DNA of 7,572 nucleotides from Chloroflexota bacterium (GTDB lineage Bacteria; Chloroflexota; Dehalococcoidia; SM23-28-2; RBG-16-64-32). Position numbers and translations under genes: made by a program. Location: NCBI GenBank assembly GCA_016190405.1, contig JACPQO010000100.1, positions 1 to 7,572 of the forward strand. The letters are read 5' to 3'. The notes beneath the pieces are model-generated. The model ran no database searches, had not been told where the DNA came from, and was given only the letters and a program-made list of their open reading frames with translations. Shown piece by piece: positions 1 through 6,006 of this stretch; positions within the stretch are counted from its first letter, which is position 1; each line of letters starts with the position of its first letter.

Positions 1-1242
1 CTCCAACCACTAACCTCCGCCGAGGCCCCACCCGAGGTCGAAATCCTGCTGGCCGAGACGCCGTTCAACCCCGAGGGCGGCGGCCAGGTCGGCGACCGCG
101 GCGAGATCGTCGCACCGCACGGCCGCGTCGTGGTAGACGACACGCGGCGCGTCGCCGAGCGCCTCATCGTCCACCGCGGCCGCGTGGTGGAGGGGCGCAT
201 CGCCGCCGGCGATGCCGTCACCGCCCGCGTGGACCCCCAGCACCGCGCCGACACCATGCGCAATCACACGGCCACCCACCTCCTGCACGCCGCCCTGCGC
301 CGCGTCCTGGGCAGCCACGTCCGCCAGTCCGGCTCCCTGGTGGCCCCGGACCACCTGCGCTTCGATTTCACCCACACGGAGGCCCTCACGCCGGAGCAAC
401 TGGCCGAGGTGCAGCGGCTGGTGAACGATAAGGTCCGCCAGAACCTGCCCGTCCAGACGCGGCTCGCCAGCTTCGATCAGGCGATGACCGAGGGCGTCCT
501 CGCTTTCTTCGGCGAGAAGTACGGCGAGGAGGTGCGCGTGGTGGAGGTCGATTCCGTCGTCCCCAAGTTCAGCGCCGAGCTGTGCGGCGGCACCCACTGC
601 CAGCGCACCGGCGACATCGGCGCCCTCATCATCACCGGCGAGTCCTCCATCGGCGCCGGCATGCGGCGCGTCGAGGCGCTGACCGGCCGCGGCGCCGAGG
701 AGTACGTCCGCGCCCAGCAGACGGTCCTGGACGCCATCGCCCGCCGGCTGGCCTCGCCTCGGGACGGCGTCCTCACCAAGCTCGACGCCCTCCTGGCCGA
801 GCAGGAAGCCCTGCGCAAGCGCATCGAGCGGCTGGAGCGCTCTCTGGCCTCGGCGCCGACCACGGACCAGCTCCTCCAGCGCGCGGTCGATGTCGACGGC
901 GTCCGCGTCCTGGCGACAACGGTCGATGCCCCCAGCCTGGACGCCCTGCGCTACGTGGGGGATGCCGTCCGCAAAGGCCTCCCGTCCGGCGTCGCTGTCC
1001 TGGGCGTCGTCATCGACGGCCGCCCCCAGTTCCTGGCGCTGGTCAGCCAGGACCTCACGCAGCGGGGCCTGCACGCTGGGCAAATCCTGAAGTGCGTCGC
1101 CTCCATCGCCGGCGGCGGCGGCGGCGGCCGGCCGGAGATGGCCCAGGGCGGTGGCAAGGACCCCACCAAGCTGGAGGAGGCGCTGGCCGCCGTGCCGGAG
1201 ATCGTCCGCGAGATGTTAGGTAGAAAAGAGCCGATAGCCTAG
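1..1242 (+). CDS. alaS: alanyl-tRNA synthetase, 3' part (start lies before the window)
   Basis: AlaS charges tRNA-Ala with alanine in the cytoplasm and clears Ser/Gly mischarging. The frame is open from base 1 to the TAG at 1240-1242 (413 residues). The usual enzyme is about 870-880 aa, so the catalytic and tRNA-recognition domains (roughly 470 residues) lie upstream. Visible motifs: TPFNPEGGGQVGD at the start of the editing domain (local residues 20-32); the zinc/editing motif HTATH (265-279); CGGTHC (Cys at 583, His at 595); and the Gly-rich C-Ala motif GGGGGGRPEMAQGGG near 1111-1155. The two metal motifs are spaced as in other AlaS proteins, and a charged, coiled-coil-like stretch lies between them and C-Ala. 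All editing residues that can be seen are present. An internal GTG at 130 is not the true start. The next gene, ruvX, follows after 119 nt; alaS-ruvX-mltG order is common in bacteria. Confidence 0.97.
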   Translation, partial: LQPLTSAEAPPEVEILLAETPFNPEGGGQVGDRGEIVAPHGRVVVDDTRRVAERLIVHRGRVVEGRIAAGDAVTARVDPQHRADTMRNHTATHLLHAALRRVLGSHVRQSGSLVAPDHLRFDFTHTEALTPEQLAEVQRLVNDKVRQNLPVQTRLASFDQAMTEGVLAFFGEKYGEEVRVVEVDSVVPKFSAELCGGTHCQRTGDIGALIITGESSIGAGMRRVEALTGRGAEEYVRAQQTVLDAIARRLASPRDGVLTKLDALLAEQEALRKRIERLERSLASAPTTDQLLQRAVDVDGVRVLATTVDAPSLDALRYVGDAVRKGLPSGVAVLGVVIDGRPQFLALVSQDLTQRGLHAGQILKCVASIAGGGGGGRPEMAQGGGKDPTKLEEALAAVPEIVREMLGRKEPIA

Positions 1243-1268
1243 AACGTGAAACTGCCTTCCAACTTTGC

Positions 1269-1341
1269 AACCGACAAACCAACAAACCAGCAAACCATGA
1301 AAGACGACTGGTTTGGAGGTTTGCTGGTTTGCTGGTTCGGG
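1269..1341. repeat. octamer-based inverted repeat (hairpin) between alaS and ruvX
   Basis: Two short tandem arrays with an 8-nt period face each other. The left array (1269-1300) has units AACCGACA, AACCAACA, AACCAGCA, AACCATGA. The right array (1310-1341) has units GGTTTGGA, GGTTTGCT, GGTTTGCT, GGTTCGGG. Bases 1277-1296 and 1318-1337 are complementary at 19 of 20 positions with a 21-nt loop, so the RNA or single-stranded DNA could form a strong hairpin. There is no T-tract after it, so it does not look like an intrinsic terminator. A second copy of the same design lies after mltG. Function unknown; it could be a dispersed intergenic repeat, a transcript-processing or stability element, or a non-autonomous mobile repeat. 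Confidence 0.85.
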
Positions 1342-1361
1342 GGCGGTGAGGAGGGGAGGCT

Positions 1362-1826
1362 GTGCGCATCCTAGCCCTGGATATCGGCGACAAACGCATC
1401 GGCGTCGCCGCCGCCGACGACCGCACCCGTGTGGCGATCCCCGTCGCCGCCATCACGGTCGACGGCGACCCGGCCGAGGCCATCGTCCGCCTCGTCCAGG
1501 AGCAGCAAGCGGACGAGCTTGTGATCGGCCTGCCGCTGTCGCTGAGCGGCGCCCTGGGCCCCCAGGCCCAGCGCATCCAGGCCCTGGTCGAGGCCCTGGC
1601 GCAGCGGCTGTCCATCCCCGTCCTCACCTGGGACGAACGGCTGACCAGCGTGGAGGCTGACCGGCGCCTGGCCGGTGTCAAGCCTCACGGCCGGCGCGGC
1701 CGGGCCGCCGCCGCCAGCCGCGCCCGCAGAGAGGGGGGCCGGCAGGACTCCCTGGCCGCGGCCATCATCCTCCAGGCCTATCTGGACACCCGCTCGGGGC
1801 GGGGTGGCCGCCAAGCCTCTCGCTGA
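1362..1826 (+). CDS. ruvX: RuvX/YqgF-type RNase H-fold putative nuclease
   Basis: Member of the YqgF/RuvX family, linked to 16S rRNA 5'-end processing and proposed as a Holliday-junction resolvase-like nuclease. The 154-aa product shows the RNase H-fold signatures in order: ALDIGDKRIGVA near the N-terminus (acidic D7), ELVIGLPLSLSG (52-63), TWDERLTSVEA (89-99, DER triad) and QDSLAAAIILQAYLD (128-142, last acidic D129). The start is GTG at 1362, chosen because the family N-terminus begins there and a purine-rich Shine-Dalgarno stretch (1348-1359, GAGGAGGGGAGG) lies just before it. Residues 104-127, between the DER helix and the last acidic motif, are rich in Arg, Ala and Gly and about ten residues longer than the equivalent E. 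coli loop. mltG starts one base after the stop, so the two are probably co-translated. Confidence 0.93.
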   Translation: MRILALDIGDKRIGVAAADDRTRVAIPVAAITVDGDPAEAIVRLVQEQQADELVIGLPLSLSGALGPQAQRIQALVEALAQRLSIPVLTWDERLTSVEADRRLAGVKPHGRRGRAAAASRARREGGRQDSLAAAIILQAYLDTRSGRGGRQASR

Positions 1827-1827
1827 C

Positions 1828-2907
1828 ATGCGCATACTCCCTCCCAGACGAGCGTTGCCCTTCATCGCCGTCTTCCTCACCCTGGTCATGACCGGGCTCG
1901 CCATCTGGCAGATCACAGAGAGCCCCGGCGCCGTTCCGGACGTGCGCCCCGGCCTGTCGCCCTCGCCCTCACCCGGCGAGGCCGTGGCAATCACCATCAA
2001 GCCGGGGCAGAACCCCAGCGAGATCGGCGACCTGCTCCAGGAGCAAGGCGTCATCGATTCCGCGATCCAGTTCCGTGTCCTGGTGGCCCTCCTGGGCTAC
2101 GACAAGATGCTCCAGGCCGGCGACTACGAGTTCGACGCCGGCACGCCGGCCCTGACGGCCGTCTACCGGATGCGGCGGGGCGTCATCTCCTCGCGCTTCG
2201 TCACCGTCGTCGAGGGCTGGCGGCTGGAGCAGATCGCCGACGCCCTGGCCGAAAAGGGCATATCGCGGGAGGAGTTCCTCGCCGGCGCCCTCGCTGACGG
2301 CTACGACTTCGAATTCCTCAGCGACCTGGAGGCTGGCCAGCCGTTGGAAGGGTACCTCTTCCCGGCCACCTACTACTTCCGCCGCAGCGACACCGCGGCC
2401 GATATCGTGGCCCGGATGCTTCAGGCGTTCGATCAGAACGTCACCCCGGAGCTGCGGGGTGAGGCCGGGAGGGCTGGCCTCACCCTGGCCGAGGTGGTGA
2501 CACTGGCCTCCATCATCGAGCGCGAGGCGCAGGTAGGGTCGGAGCGGCCCATCATGGCCCAGGTCTTCCTGAAGCGGATCCGGCTGGGCATCCCCCTGGA
2601 GGCCGACCCCACCGTCCAGTACGCGGTGGCCTCCGACGCCACCAGCGTGCAGAGGTACGGCTACTGGAAGCAGGAGCTAACGACGGCAGACCTGGAAGTC
2701 GACTCGCCATACAATACCTACCGCTACTACGGCCTGCCGCCGGGGCCGATAGCGAACCCGGGCCTGGACTCGATCACGGCCGTCATCCGGCCCGCCAAGA
2801 CCAACTACCTCTACTTCGTGGCCAAGCCGGACGGCTCCCACGCCTTCGCCGAGACCTTTCAGGAGCACCAGGAGAATGTGAAGAAGTACCGGGGAGGAAG
2901 CGAATGA
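1828..2907 (+). CDS. mltG: endolytic murein transglycosylase MltG (YceG-like)
   Basis: MltG is an inner-membrane lytic transglycosylase that cuts nascent peptidoglycan strands and sets glycan length. The 359-aa protein has a short basic N-terminus (MRILPPRRALPF), one membrane helix (about 11-29), a Ser/Pro-rich linker (about 40-50) and a LysM-like region (about 52-135, ITIKPGQNPSEIGDLL then VEGWRLEQIADAL). The YceG catalytic core follows: LEGYLFPATYYF (173-184), LASIIEREAQ with the catalytic Glu at 231, ERPIMAQVFLKRIRLGIPLE, DPTVQY and DSPYNTYRYYGLPPGPIANPG, and near the end LYFVAKPDGSHAF. Length and motifs match an intact family member. I chose ATG 1828 because it gives a normal signal-anchor; the frame stays open upstream to 1675, but that part lies inside ruvX. 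It is followed by the second octamer hairpin. Confidence 0.95.
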   Translation: MRILPPRRALPFIAVFLTLVMTGLAIWQITESPGAVPDVRPGLSPSPSPGEAVAITIKPGQNPSEIGDLLQEQGVIDSAIQFRVLVALLGYDKMLQAGDYEFDAGTPALTAVYRMRRGVISSRFVTVVEGWRLEQIADALAEKGISREEFLAGALADGYDFEFLSDLEAGQPLEGYLFPATYYFRRSDTAADIVARMLQAFDQNVTPELRGEAGRAGLTLAEVVTLASIIEREAQVGSERPIMAQVFLKRIRLGIPLEADPTVQYAVASDATSVQRYGYWKQELTTADLEVDSPYNTYRYYGLPPGPIANPGLDSITAVIRPAKTNYLYFVAKPDGSHAFAETFQEHQENVKKYRGGSE

Positions 2908-2910
2908 GCA

Positions 2911-2986
2911 AACCAGCAAGCCAACAAAACAACAAACCAACGGCCACGTCCTCAGGTTTGTTGGTTTGCTGGTTCCCTGGTTGGGG
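2911..2986. repeat. octamer-based inverted repeat (hairpin) between mltG and aroE
   Basis: Second copy of the 8-nt-period design. Left units (2911-2942): AACCAGCA, AGCCAACA, AAACAACA, AACCAACG. Right units (2955-2986): GGTTTGTT, GGTTTGCT, GGTTCCCT, GGTTGGGG. Bases 2911-2930 pair with 2955-2974 at 18 of 20 positions plus one G-T wobble, leaving a 24-nt loop; a register shifted by one octamer (2921-2938 with 2955-2972) also pairs, less well. It begins 3 nt after the mltG stop and ends 19 nt before the aroE ATG. No T-tract follows, so a terminator role is unsupported. The loop sequence differs from the first copy, while the arms share the octamer motif. Confidence 0.85.
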
Positions 2987-3005
2987 CGGCGATGGGTAGG
3001 CGGGG

Positions 3006-3872
3006 ATGAAATACCTCGCCGTCATCGGCTACCCGTTGGAGCACTCCCTGTCGCCCTTCTTCCAGCAGGCGGTCATCGACCACCTGGGGCTCGACATCCG
3101 CTACGAGGCGTGGCCGACGCCGCCCGACCGCCTGGCCGAGACCGTCCAAGGGCTGCGCGCGCCCGACCGGCTGGGGGCCAACGTGACCATCCCCTACAAG
3201 GAGGCCGTCGTCCCGCTCATGGACGAACTCAATGACCTGTCGCGCAAGGTGGGTGCCGTCAACACCATCGTCAACCGCGAGGGCCGGCTGCACGGCCACA
3301 ACACCGATGTCGAGGGCTTCCTGTGGGCTCTGCGCCACGACGCTGCCTTCGACCCTGCCGGTTGCCGAGCCCTCATCGCCGGTGCCGGCGGCGCCGCCCG
3401 CGCCGTCGTCGTCGCCCTCAGCGAGGCCCGCGCCGCCAGCATCACCGTCATCAACCGCACCTTCGCTCGCGCCACCCGCCTGGTGGAGGAGCTGCGGCCC
3501 GTGGCCGGGGACACGGAGCTGCACGCCCTGCCGGACATGTACACATCCTGGGCCGCTTCGGCTGTCGGCTGCCGCCTTCTGGTAAACTGTACCTCGGTCG
3601 GTCTGGCCGGGACCCCCGAGGAGAAAGAATCGCCTGTGCCCGTTGAAGTCATACCCGCCAGCGCGCTGGTCTATGACCTGCTCTACCGGCCTCTGGAGAC
3701 GAAGCTGATGGCCGCCGCCCGCCGCCGCGGCGCCCGCGTTTTGGGGGGCCTCCCTATGCTCGTCTACCAGGGCGCCGCCTCCTTCGCCCTGTGGACGGGC
3801 AGGGAAGCGCCGGTCGACATAATGTTCGAAGCGGCCCGCAAGGCCCTGCGCTCGACAAAAGGAGAGCGATAG
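3006..3872 (+). CDS. aroE: shikimate dehydrogenase (NADP+)
   Basis: Reduces 3-dehydroshikimate to shikimate with NADPH in the cytoplasm, the fourth step of the shikimate pathway. The 288-aa length is normal. The N-terminal substrate domain has [10 protein letters not shown] (8-17, shikimate-binding serines), [10 protein letters not shown] with catalytic Lys65, VGAVNTI with Asn86, and GHNTDVEGF with catalytic Asp101. The nucleotide domain has GAGGAARA (126-133) and NRTFARA (150-156), whose NRT fits NADP preference. Further on are NCTSVGL, YDLLYRP and the C-terminal [19 protein letters not shown]. All catalytic residues are present. The ATG at 3006 gives the family N-terminus, with a G-rich stretch (2993-3005) before it. 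The next gene begins 2 nt after the stop. Confidence 0.97.
   Translation: MKYLAVIGYPLEHSLSPFFQQAVIDHLGLDIRYEAWPTPPDRLAETVQGLRAPDRLGANVTIPYKEAVVPLMDELNDLSRKVGAVNTIVNREGRLHGHNTDVEGFLWALRHDAAFDPAGCRALIAGAGGAARAVVVALSEARAASITVINRTFARATRLVEELRPVAGDTELHALPDMYTSWAASAVGCRLLVNCTSVGLAGTPEEKESPVPVEVIPASALVYDLLYRPLETKLMAAARRRGARVLGGLPMLVYQGAASFALWTGREAPVDIMFEAARKALRSTKGER
3858..3866 (+). promoter_or_regulatory. ribosome binding site deciding a TTG start
   Basis: AAAGGAGAG lies inside the last codons of aroE, 8 nt before the TTG at 3875. It is a good Shine-Dalgarno match and is the main reason for placing the start of the membrane-protein gene at 3875 instead of the in-frame GTG at 3791, which lies well inside aroE. 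Confidence 0.7.
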
Positions 3873-3874
3873 CC

Positions 3875-4525
3875 TTGGAGTGGGCCGTCGCCGGCATCGG
3901 CGTCTTCTTCCTCTTCCTGGCCTACATCGTGGTCCAGGGGACCCGCGCCGCTACGGCCTGGCGCAAAGCCGCTGCCGCCGGCGATGTCGATGTCATCCGC
4001 CGCATCATCGAGGAAGGCATCGCCGCCTGGCGGTCCATGAAACGCCCCCAAGAGGTGGCATCGGAGGTCTGGCGCGGCGTTCAGAGCATGGAGGTCGTGG
4101 CGGTGGCTGCGGGCTCGGCGCGCGTCTCCTGTCAGGCCGAGAGCGAATACCGGCTGCTGAACGGGCGCTGGGTCGAGATGGCCAACCCATTGCAGCAGGG
4201 CATGGCCATCACGGCCCGCGCCGCCGATATGCTCCTGTACGAGCTGCCCCACCTGCGCCTGGAGCGCGTACAGATCGACATCTACACCACGTTCCGCGAG
4301 GCGGACGGGCCGGCCGGCCGCCGCTGCATCCTCTCCACACAGGCCACGCGCGAGGCCGCCCGACAGCTGGACTGGGAGAACTGGACCGCGACCGAGATCG
4401 TCGAGGCCCTGGGCGGCCGCTACCGGATCAGCGGCTCCGGCCAGCCGCTGCCCATCGATCCCCGGCGGCCGTCTTTGACCCGGCGAGCGCCCCGGAACGG
4501 CCGCAAGGCCCGCGTCACCCCATGA
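3875..4525 (+). CDS. unrecognised single-pass membrane protein in the aro cluster
   Basis: I do not recognise a family. From TTG 3875 the product is 216 aa. Residues 4-21 form one hydrophobic helix ([18 protein letters not shown]), followed by a soluble part. An Ala-rich, charged amphipathic stretch (24-70) comes first, then a region that alternates hydrophobic and polar residues and could be beta-rich (about 73-140, including the only two cysteines but one). A helical segment with WENW follows (about 157-180), and the tail is short, basic and Pro/Arg-rich (191-216). There is no cleavable signal and no catalytic motif I can name. The gene starts 2 nt after aroE, preceded by AAAGGAGAG, and its TGA overlaps the aroC ATG (ATGA at 4522-4525), so it is translated as part of the same operon. 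This context suggests, but does not show, a link to aromatic biosynthesis; hitch-hiking is equally possible. Codon use resembles its neighbours. Confidence 0.8.
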   Translation: MEWAVAGIGVFFLFLAYIVVQGTRAATAWRKAAAAGDVDVIRRIIEEGIAAWRSMKRPQEVASEVWRGVQSMEVVAVAAGSARVSCQAESEYRLLNGRWVEMANPLQQGMAITARAADMLLYELPHLRLERVQIDIYTTFREADGPAGRRCILSTQATREAARQLDWENWTATEIVEALGGRYRISGSGQPLPIDPRRPSLTRRAPRNGRKARVTP

Positions 4526-5697
4526 CCGAGCTGCGCTTCCTCACCGCCGGCGAGTCGCACGGCAAGGCGCTCACCGTCATCATCGAAGGCGTTCCGGCCG
4601 GCCTGCCGCTCACCGAGGAGTTCATCGCCTGCGACCTGCGCCGCCGCCAGGGCGGCTACGGCCGCTCCAAGCGTCAGCAGATCGAGGAGGACCGGGCCGA
4701 GGTCCTGAGCGGCGTCCGCCACGGCCTCACGTTGGGCAGCCCCAACGCCCTCCTCATCGCCAACCGCGTCTGGGACGACTGGCGCGAGGTGATGCAGGTG
4801 GAACCGTATGAGGGGGAGACGAAGAAGGTGACCCGCCTGCGCCCCGGCCACGCCGACCTGGCCGGCGCCATGAAGTACGGCTTCGACGACGCCCGCAACG
4901 TCCTCGAACGCGCCTCCGCCCGCGAGACGGCCGCCCGCGTGGCCGCCGGCGCCGTCTGCCGCCGCTTCCTGGAGGATTTCGATATCGCCGTCCACTCCCA
5001 CACCGTCTCCATCGGCGATGTCGTCGCTGACGTCGAAGGCGAGCCCGATTGGGCCACCGTCGAAGAGTCGCCCGTCCGCTGCGCCGATCCTCAAGCCTCG
5101 GACCGCATGGTGCGGGCCATCGACGCCGCCCGCGAGGCCGGCGACACCCTGGGCGGCACCTTCGAGATGTGGGCCACCGACGTCCCCATCGGCCTCGGCT
5201 CCCACGTCATGTGGGACCGCAAGCTGGACGGCCTCCTGGCCCAGGCGGTCATGAGCATCCACGCCGTCAAGGGCGTGGAGATCGGCGGCGGCTTCGCCGT
5301 CGCCGTCGGCCCCGGCTCCCAGGCCCACGACGTCATCCTGCCGCCGGGCCAGTGGGCCGGCCGCCCCTGGGGTCGCGCCACCAACCGCGCCGGCGGCCTG
5401 GAGGGCGGCATGACCAACGGCGAGCCGGTCCTCGTGCGCGGGGCGCTCAAGCCCATCTCCACCCTCTCCAAGCCGCTGCCCTCCGTGGACTTGCACACCG
5501 GCGAGGAGATCCGCGCCCACTACGAGCGCTCCGACGTCTGCACGGTCCCCGCCGCCGGCGTCATCGGCGAGGCGATGGTGGCCATCGTCCTGGCCCGCGC
5601 GATGCTGGAGAAGTTCGGCGGCGACTCGTTGGCGGAGACGAAGCGCAATTTCGAGGGGTATCAGAAGACGGTAGGGCCCCGATTGGAGGTAGATTAG
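4522..5697 (+). CDS. aroC: chorismate synthase
   Basis: Converts 5-enolpyruvylshikimate-3-phosphate to chorismate, the last common step to aromatic amino acids, folates and quinones; it needs reduced FMN. The 391-aa length is typical of the longer bacterial/Gram-positive-like form. Signatures: [15 protein letters not shown] with His13, the [10 protein letters not shown] phosphate-binding region (40-49), [13 protein letters not shown] with His110, the RASARET signature (130-136) with AARVAAGA, the FMN-binding [13 protein letters not shown] (288-300), and [19 protein letters not shown] (336-353). Both conserved histidines are present. The ATG at 4522 fits the family start exactly. The frame is open far upstream (to 3880), but that part is only the other frame of the preceding gene. 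The ATGA overlap implies translational coupling. Confidence 0.98.
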   Translation: MTELRFLTAGESHGKALTVIIEGVPAGLPLTEEFIACDLRRRQGGYGRSKRQQIEEDRAEVLSGVRHGLTLGSPNALLIANRVWDDWREVMQVEPYEGETKKVTRLRPGHADLAGAMKYGFDDARNVLERASARETAARVAAGAVCRRFLEDFDIAVHSHTVSIGDVVADVEGEPDWATVEESPVRCADPQASDRMVRAIDAAREAGDTLGGTFEMWATDVPIGLGSHVMWDRKLDGLLAQAVMSIHAVKGVEIGGGFAVAVGPGSQAHDVILPPGQWAGRPWGRATNRAGGLEGGMTNGEPVLVRGALKPISTLSKPLPSVDLHTGEEIRAHYERSDVCTVPAAGVIGEAMVAIVLARAMLEKFGGDSLAETKRNFEGYQKTVGPRLEVD

Positions 5698-5837
5698 CCT
5701 TGGTTCGTGAGAAGAGAGCTCGCACGCGCAAGCCGGGCTCGATATGGACTAGTCCGAGACTGCGGCACATTCGCCATCAGCCCGCGAGTACGTGCGCCAG
5801 CTGAAGCCAATCTGGAGAGGGCTTCTTAAGAGGCGGA
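5698..5837 (+). other. gene-poor spacer after aroC, possible decayed coding end
   Basis: Between aroC and the RAYT gene (309 nt) there is no intact gene of normal size. In this first part I see no promoter, no hairpin with a T-tract and no tRNA. From 5753 a short open frame runs to the TGA at 5843-5845 and ends in a protein-like stretch (REYVRQLKPIWRGLLKRRNG); its stop would overlap the ATG at 5838. It begins right after an in-frame TAG (5750) and has no visible start, so it could be the remnant 3' end of a lost gene or chance. An AAGAGGCGG Shine-Dalgarno-like stretch (5828-5836) precedes the ATG at 5838. Confidence 0.4.
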
Positions 5838-5893
5838 ATGGCTGAGTTCTTGCGCATCATCCTCACTGGCTTCTCCGGCACCGGCAAGAGCCT
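5838..5893 (+). pseudogene. truncated 5' fragment of a shikimate-kinase-like gene
   Basis: From ATG 5838 the first residues read MAEFLRIILTGFSGTGKS, a P-loop NTPase N-terminus almost the same as that of the downstream aroKB (LRVILTGFSGTGKT). Bases 5853-5888 match 6587-6622 at 34 of 36 positions. After about 20 residues the kinase similarity stops and the frame runs into two REP repeats, giving a chimeric 59-codon frame that ends at TAG 6015-6017. The nucleotide-binding loop is there, but the shikimate-binding DxD, Arg and GGG motifs and the LID are missing, so this cannot be a working kinase. It is either the old 5' end of aroK, cut off when the REP/RAYT module arrived, or a duplicated fragment. 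High codon bias alone could keep a conserved P-loop similar in DNA, so recency cannot be judged. Confidence 0.65.
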
Positions 5894-5916
5894 CATCGCG
5901 CCCGGCCTCCCCAGAA

Positions 5917-5998
5917 GACCGTCACCAGTCAGAAGGCCAGGCTTCAGCCTGGCCGGCGGACCGTCACCAGTCAGAAGGCCGGGCTTCAGCCTGGCCGG
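5917..5998 (+). repeat. two tandem REP-type palindromic repeats, upstream of RAYT
   Basis: A 40-nt unit occurs twice (5917-5956 and 5959-5998), 2 nt apart and identical except at one base (A5939 versus G5981). Each begins GACCGTCACCAGTCA and ends in a hairpin: 5935-5954 (GGCCAGGC, loop TTCA, GCCTGGCC, 8 bp) and 5977-5996 (one A-to-G change). Each hairpin is preceded by GAA, giving it a direction. Inverted relatives lie at the 3' end of the transposase gene. The position next to a RAYT gene and the hairpin-plus-tag design match REP elements. Confidence 0.88.
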
Positions 5999-6001
5999 AG
6001 G
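5997..6001 (+). promoter_or_regulatory. ribosome binding site of the RAYT gene, abutting a REP hairpin
   Basis: GGAGG sits 5 nt before the GTG start at 6007 and begins directly after the second REP hairpin (5977-5996). Folding of that hairpin in the mRNA would place a stable structure at the edge of the ribosome footprint, so it could affect translation; this is inference. Confidence 0.6.
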
Positions 6002-6006
6002 CCGCC

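Noticed and set aside
10..1083. Long minus-strand open frame opposite alaS, and similar ones opposite ruvX, aroE and aroC (for example 4420-5520)
   Set aside because: They lie antisense to genes with clear family motifs; GC-rich coding sequence often leaves open antisense frames, and their translations are low-complexity with no recognisable domain.
1109..1128. GGC trinucleotide run as an unstable microsatellite
   Set aside because: It encodes the conserved poly-Gly motif of the AlaS C-terminal domain, so it is explained by protein conservation plus codon bias.
1269..1341. Octamer hairpin as a Rho-independent terminator (also 2911-2986)
   Set aside because: Loops are long (21-24 nt) and no T-tract follows either stem; the first is followed by a G-rich ribosome binding region.
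1338..1359. G-quadruplex in the G-rich stretch before ruvX
   Set aside because: Only one run of four or more G's is followed by short GG runs; the stretch is better explained as a purine-rich Shine-Dalgarno region.
1675..1827. Longer mltG starting at 1675
   Set aside because: The extension overlaps ruvX in another frame and is Ala/Pro-rich; ATG 1828 gives the expected basic N-terminus plus membrane helix.
3880..5697. A 605-codon open frame suggesting an N-terminal extension of aroC
   Set aside because: The extra 214 codons are an Arg/Pro-rich out-of-frame reading of the preceding gene; the chorismate synthase family start matches ATG 4522.
5700..5804. Small ORF starting at TTG 5700 right after aroC
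   Set aside because: 35 codons, no ribosome binding site, basic low-information sequence and no recognisable motif.
5917..5998. Two 40-nt near-identical repeats as a CRISPR array
   Set aside because: The gap between copies is only 2 nt, there are no spacers or cas genes, and inverted relatives flank a RAYT gene, which fits REP elements.
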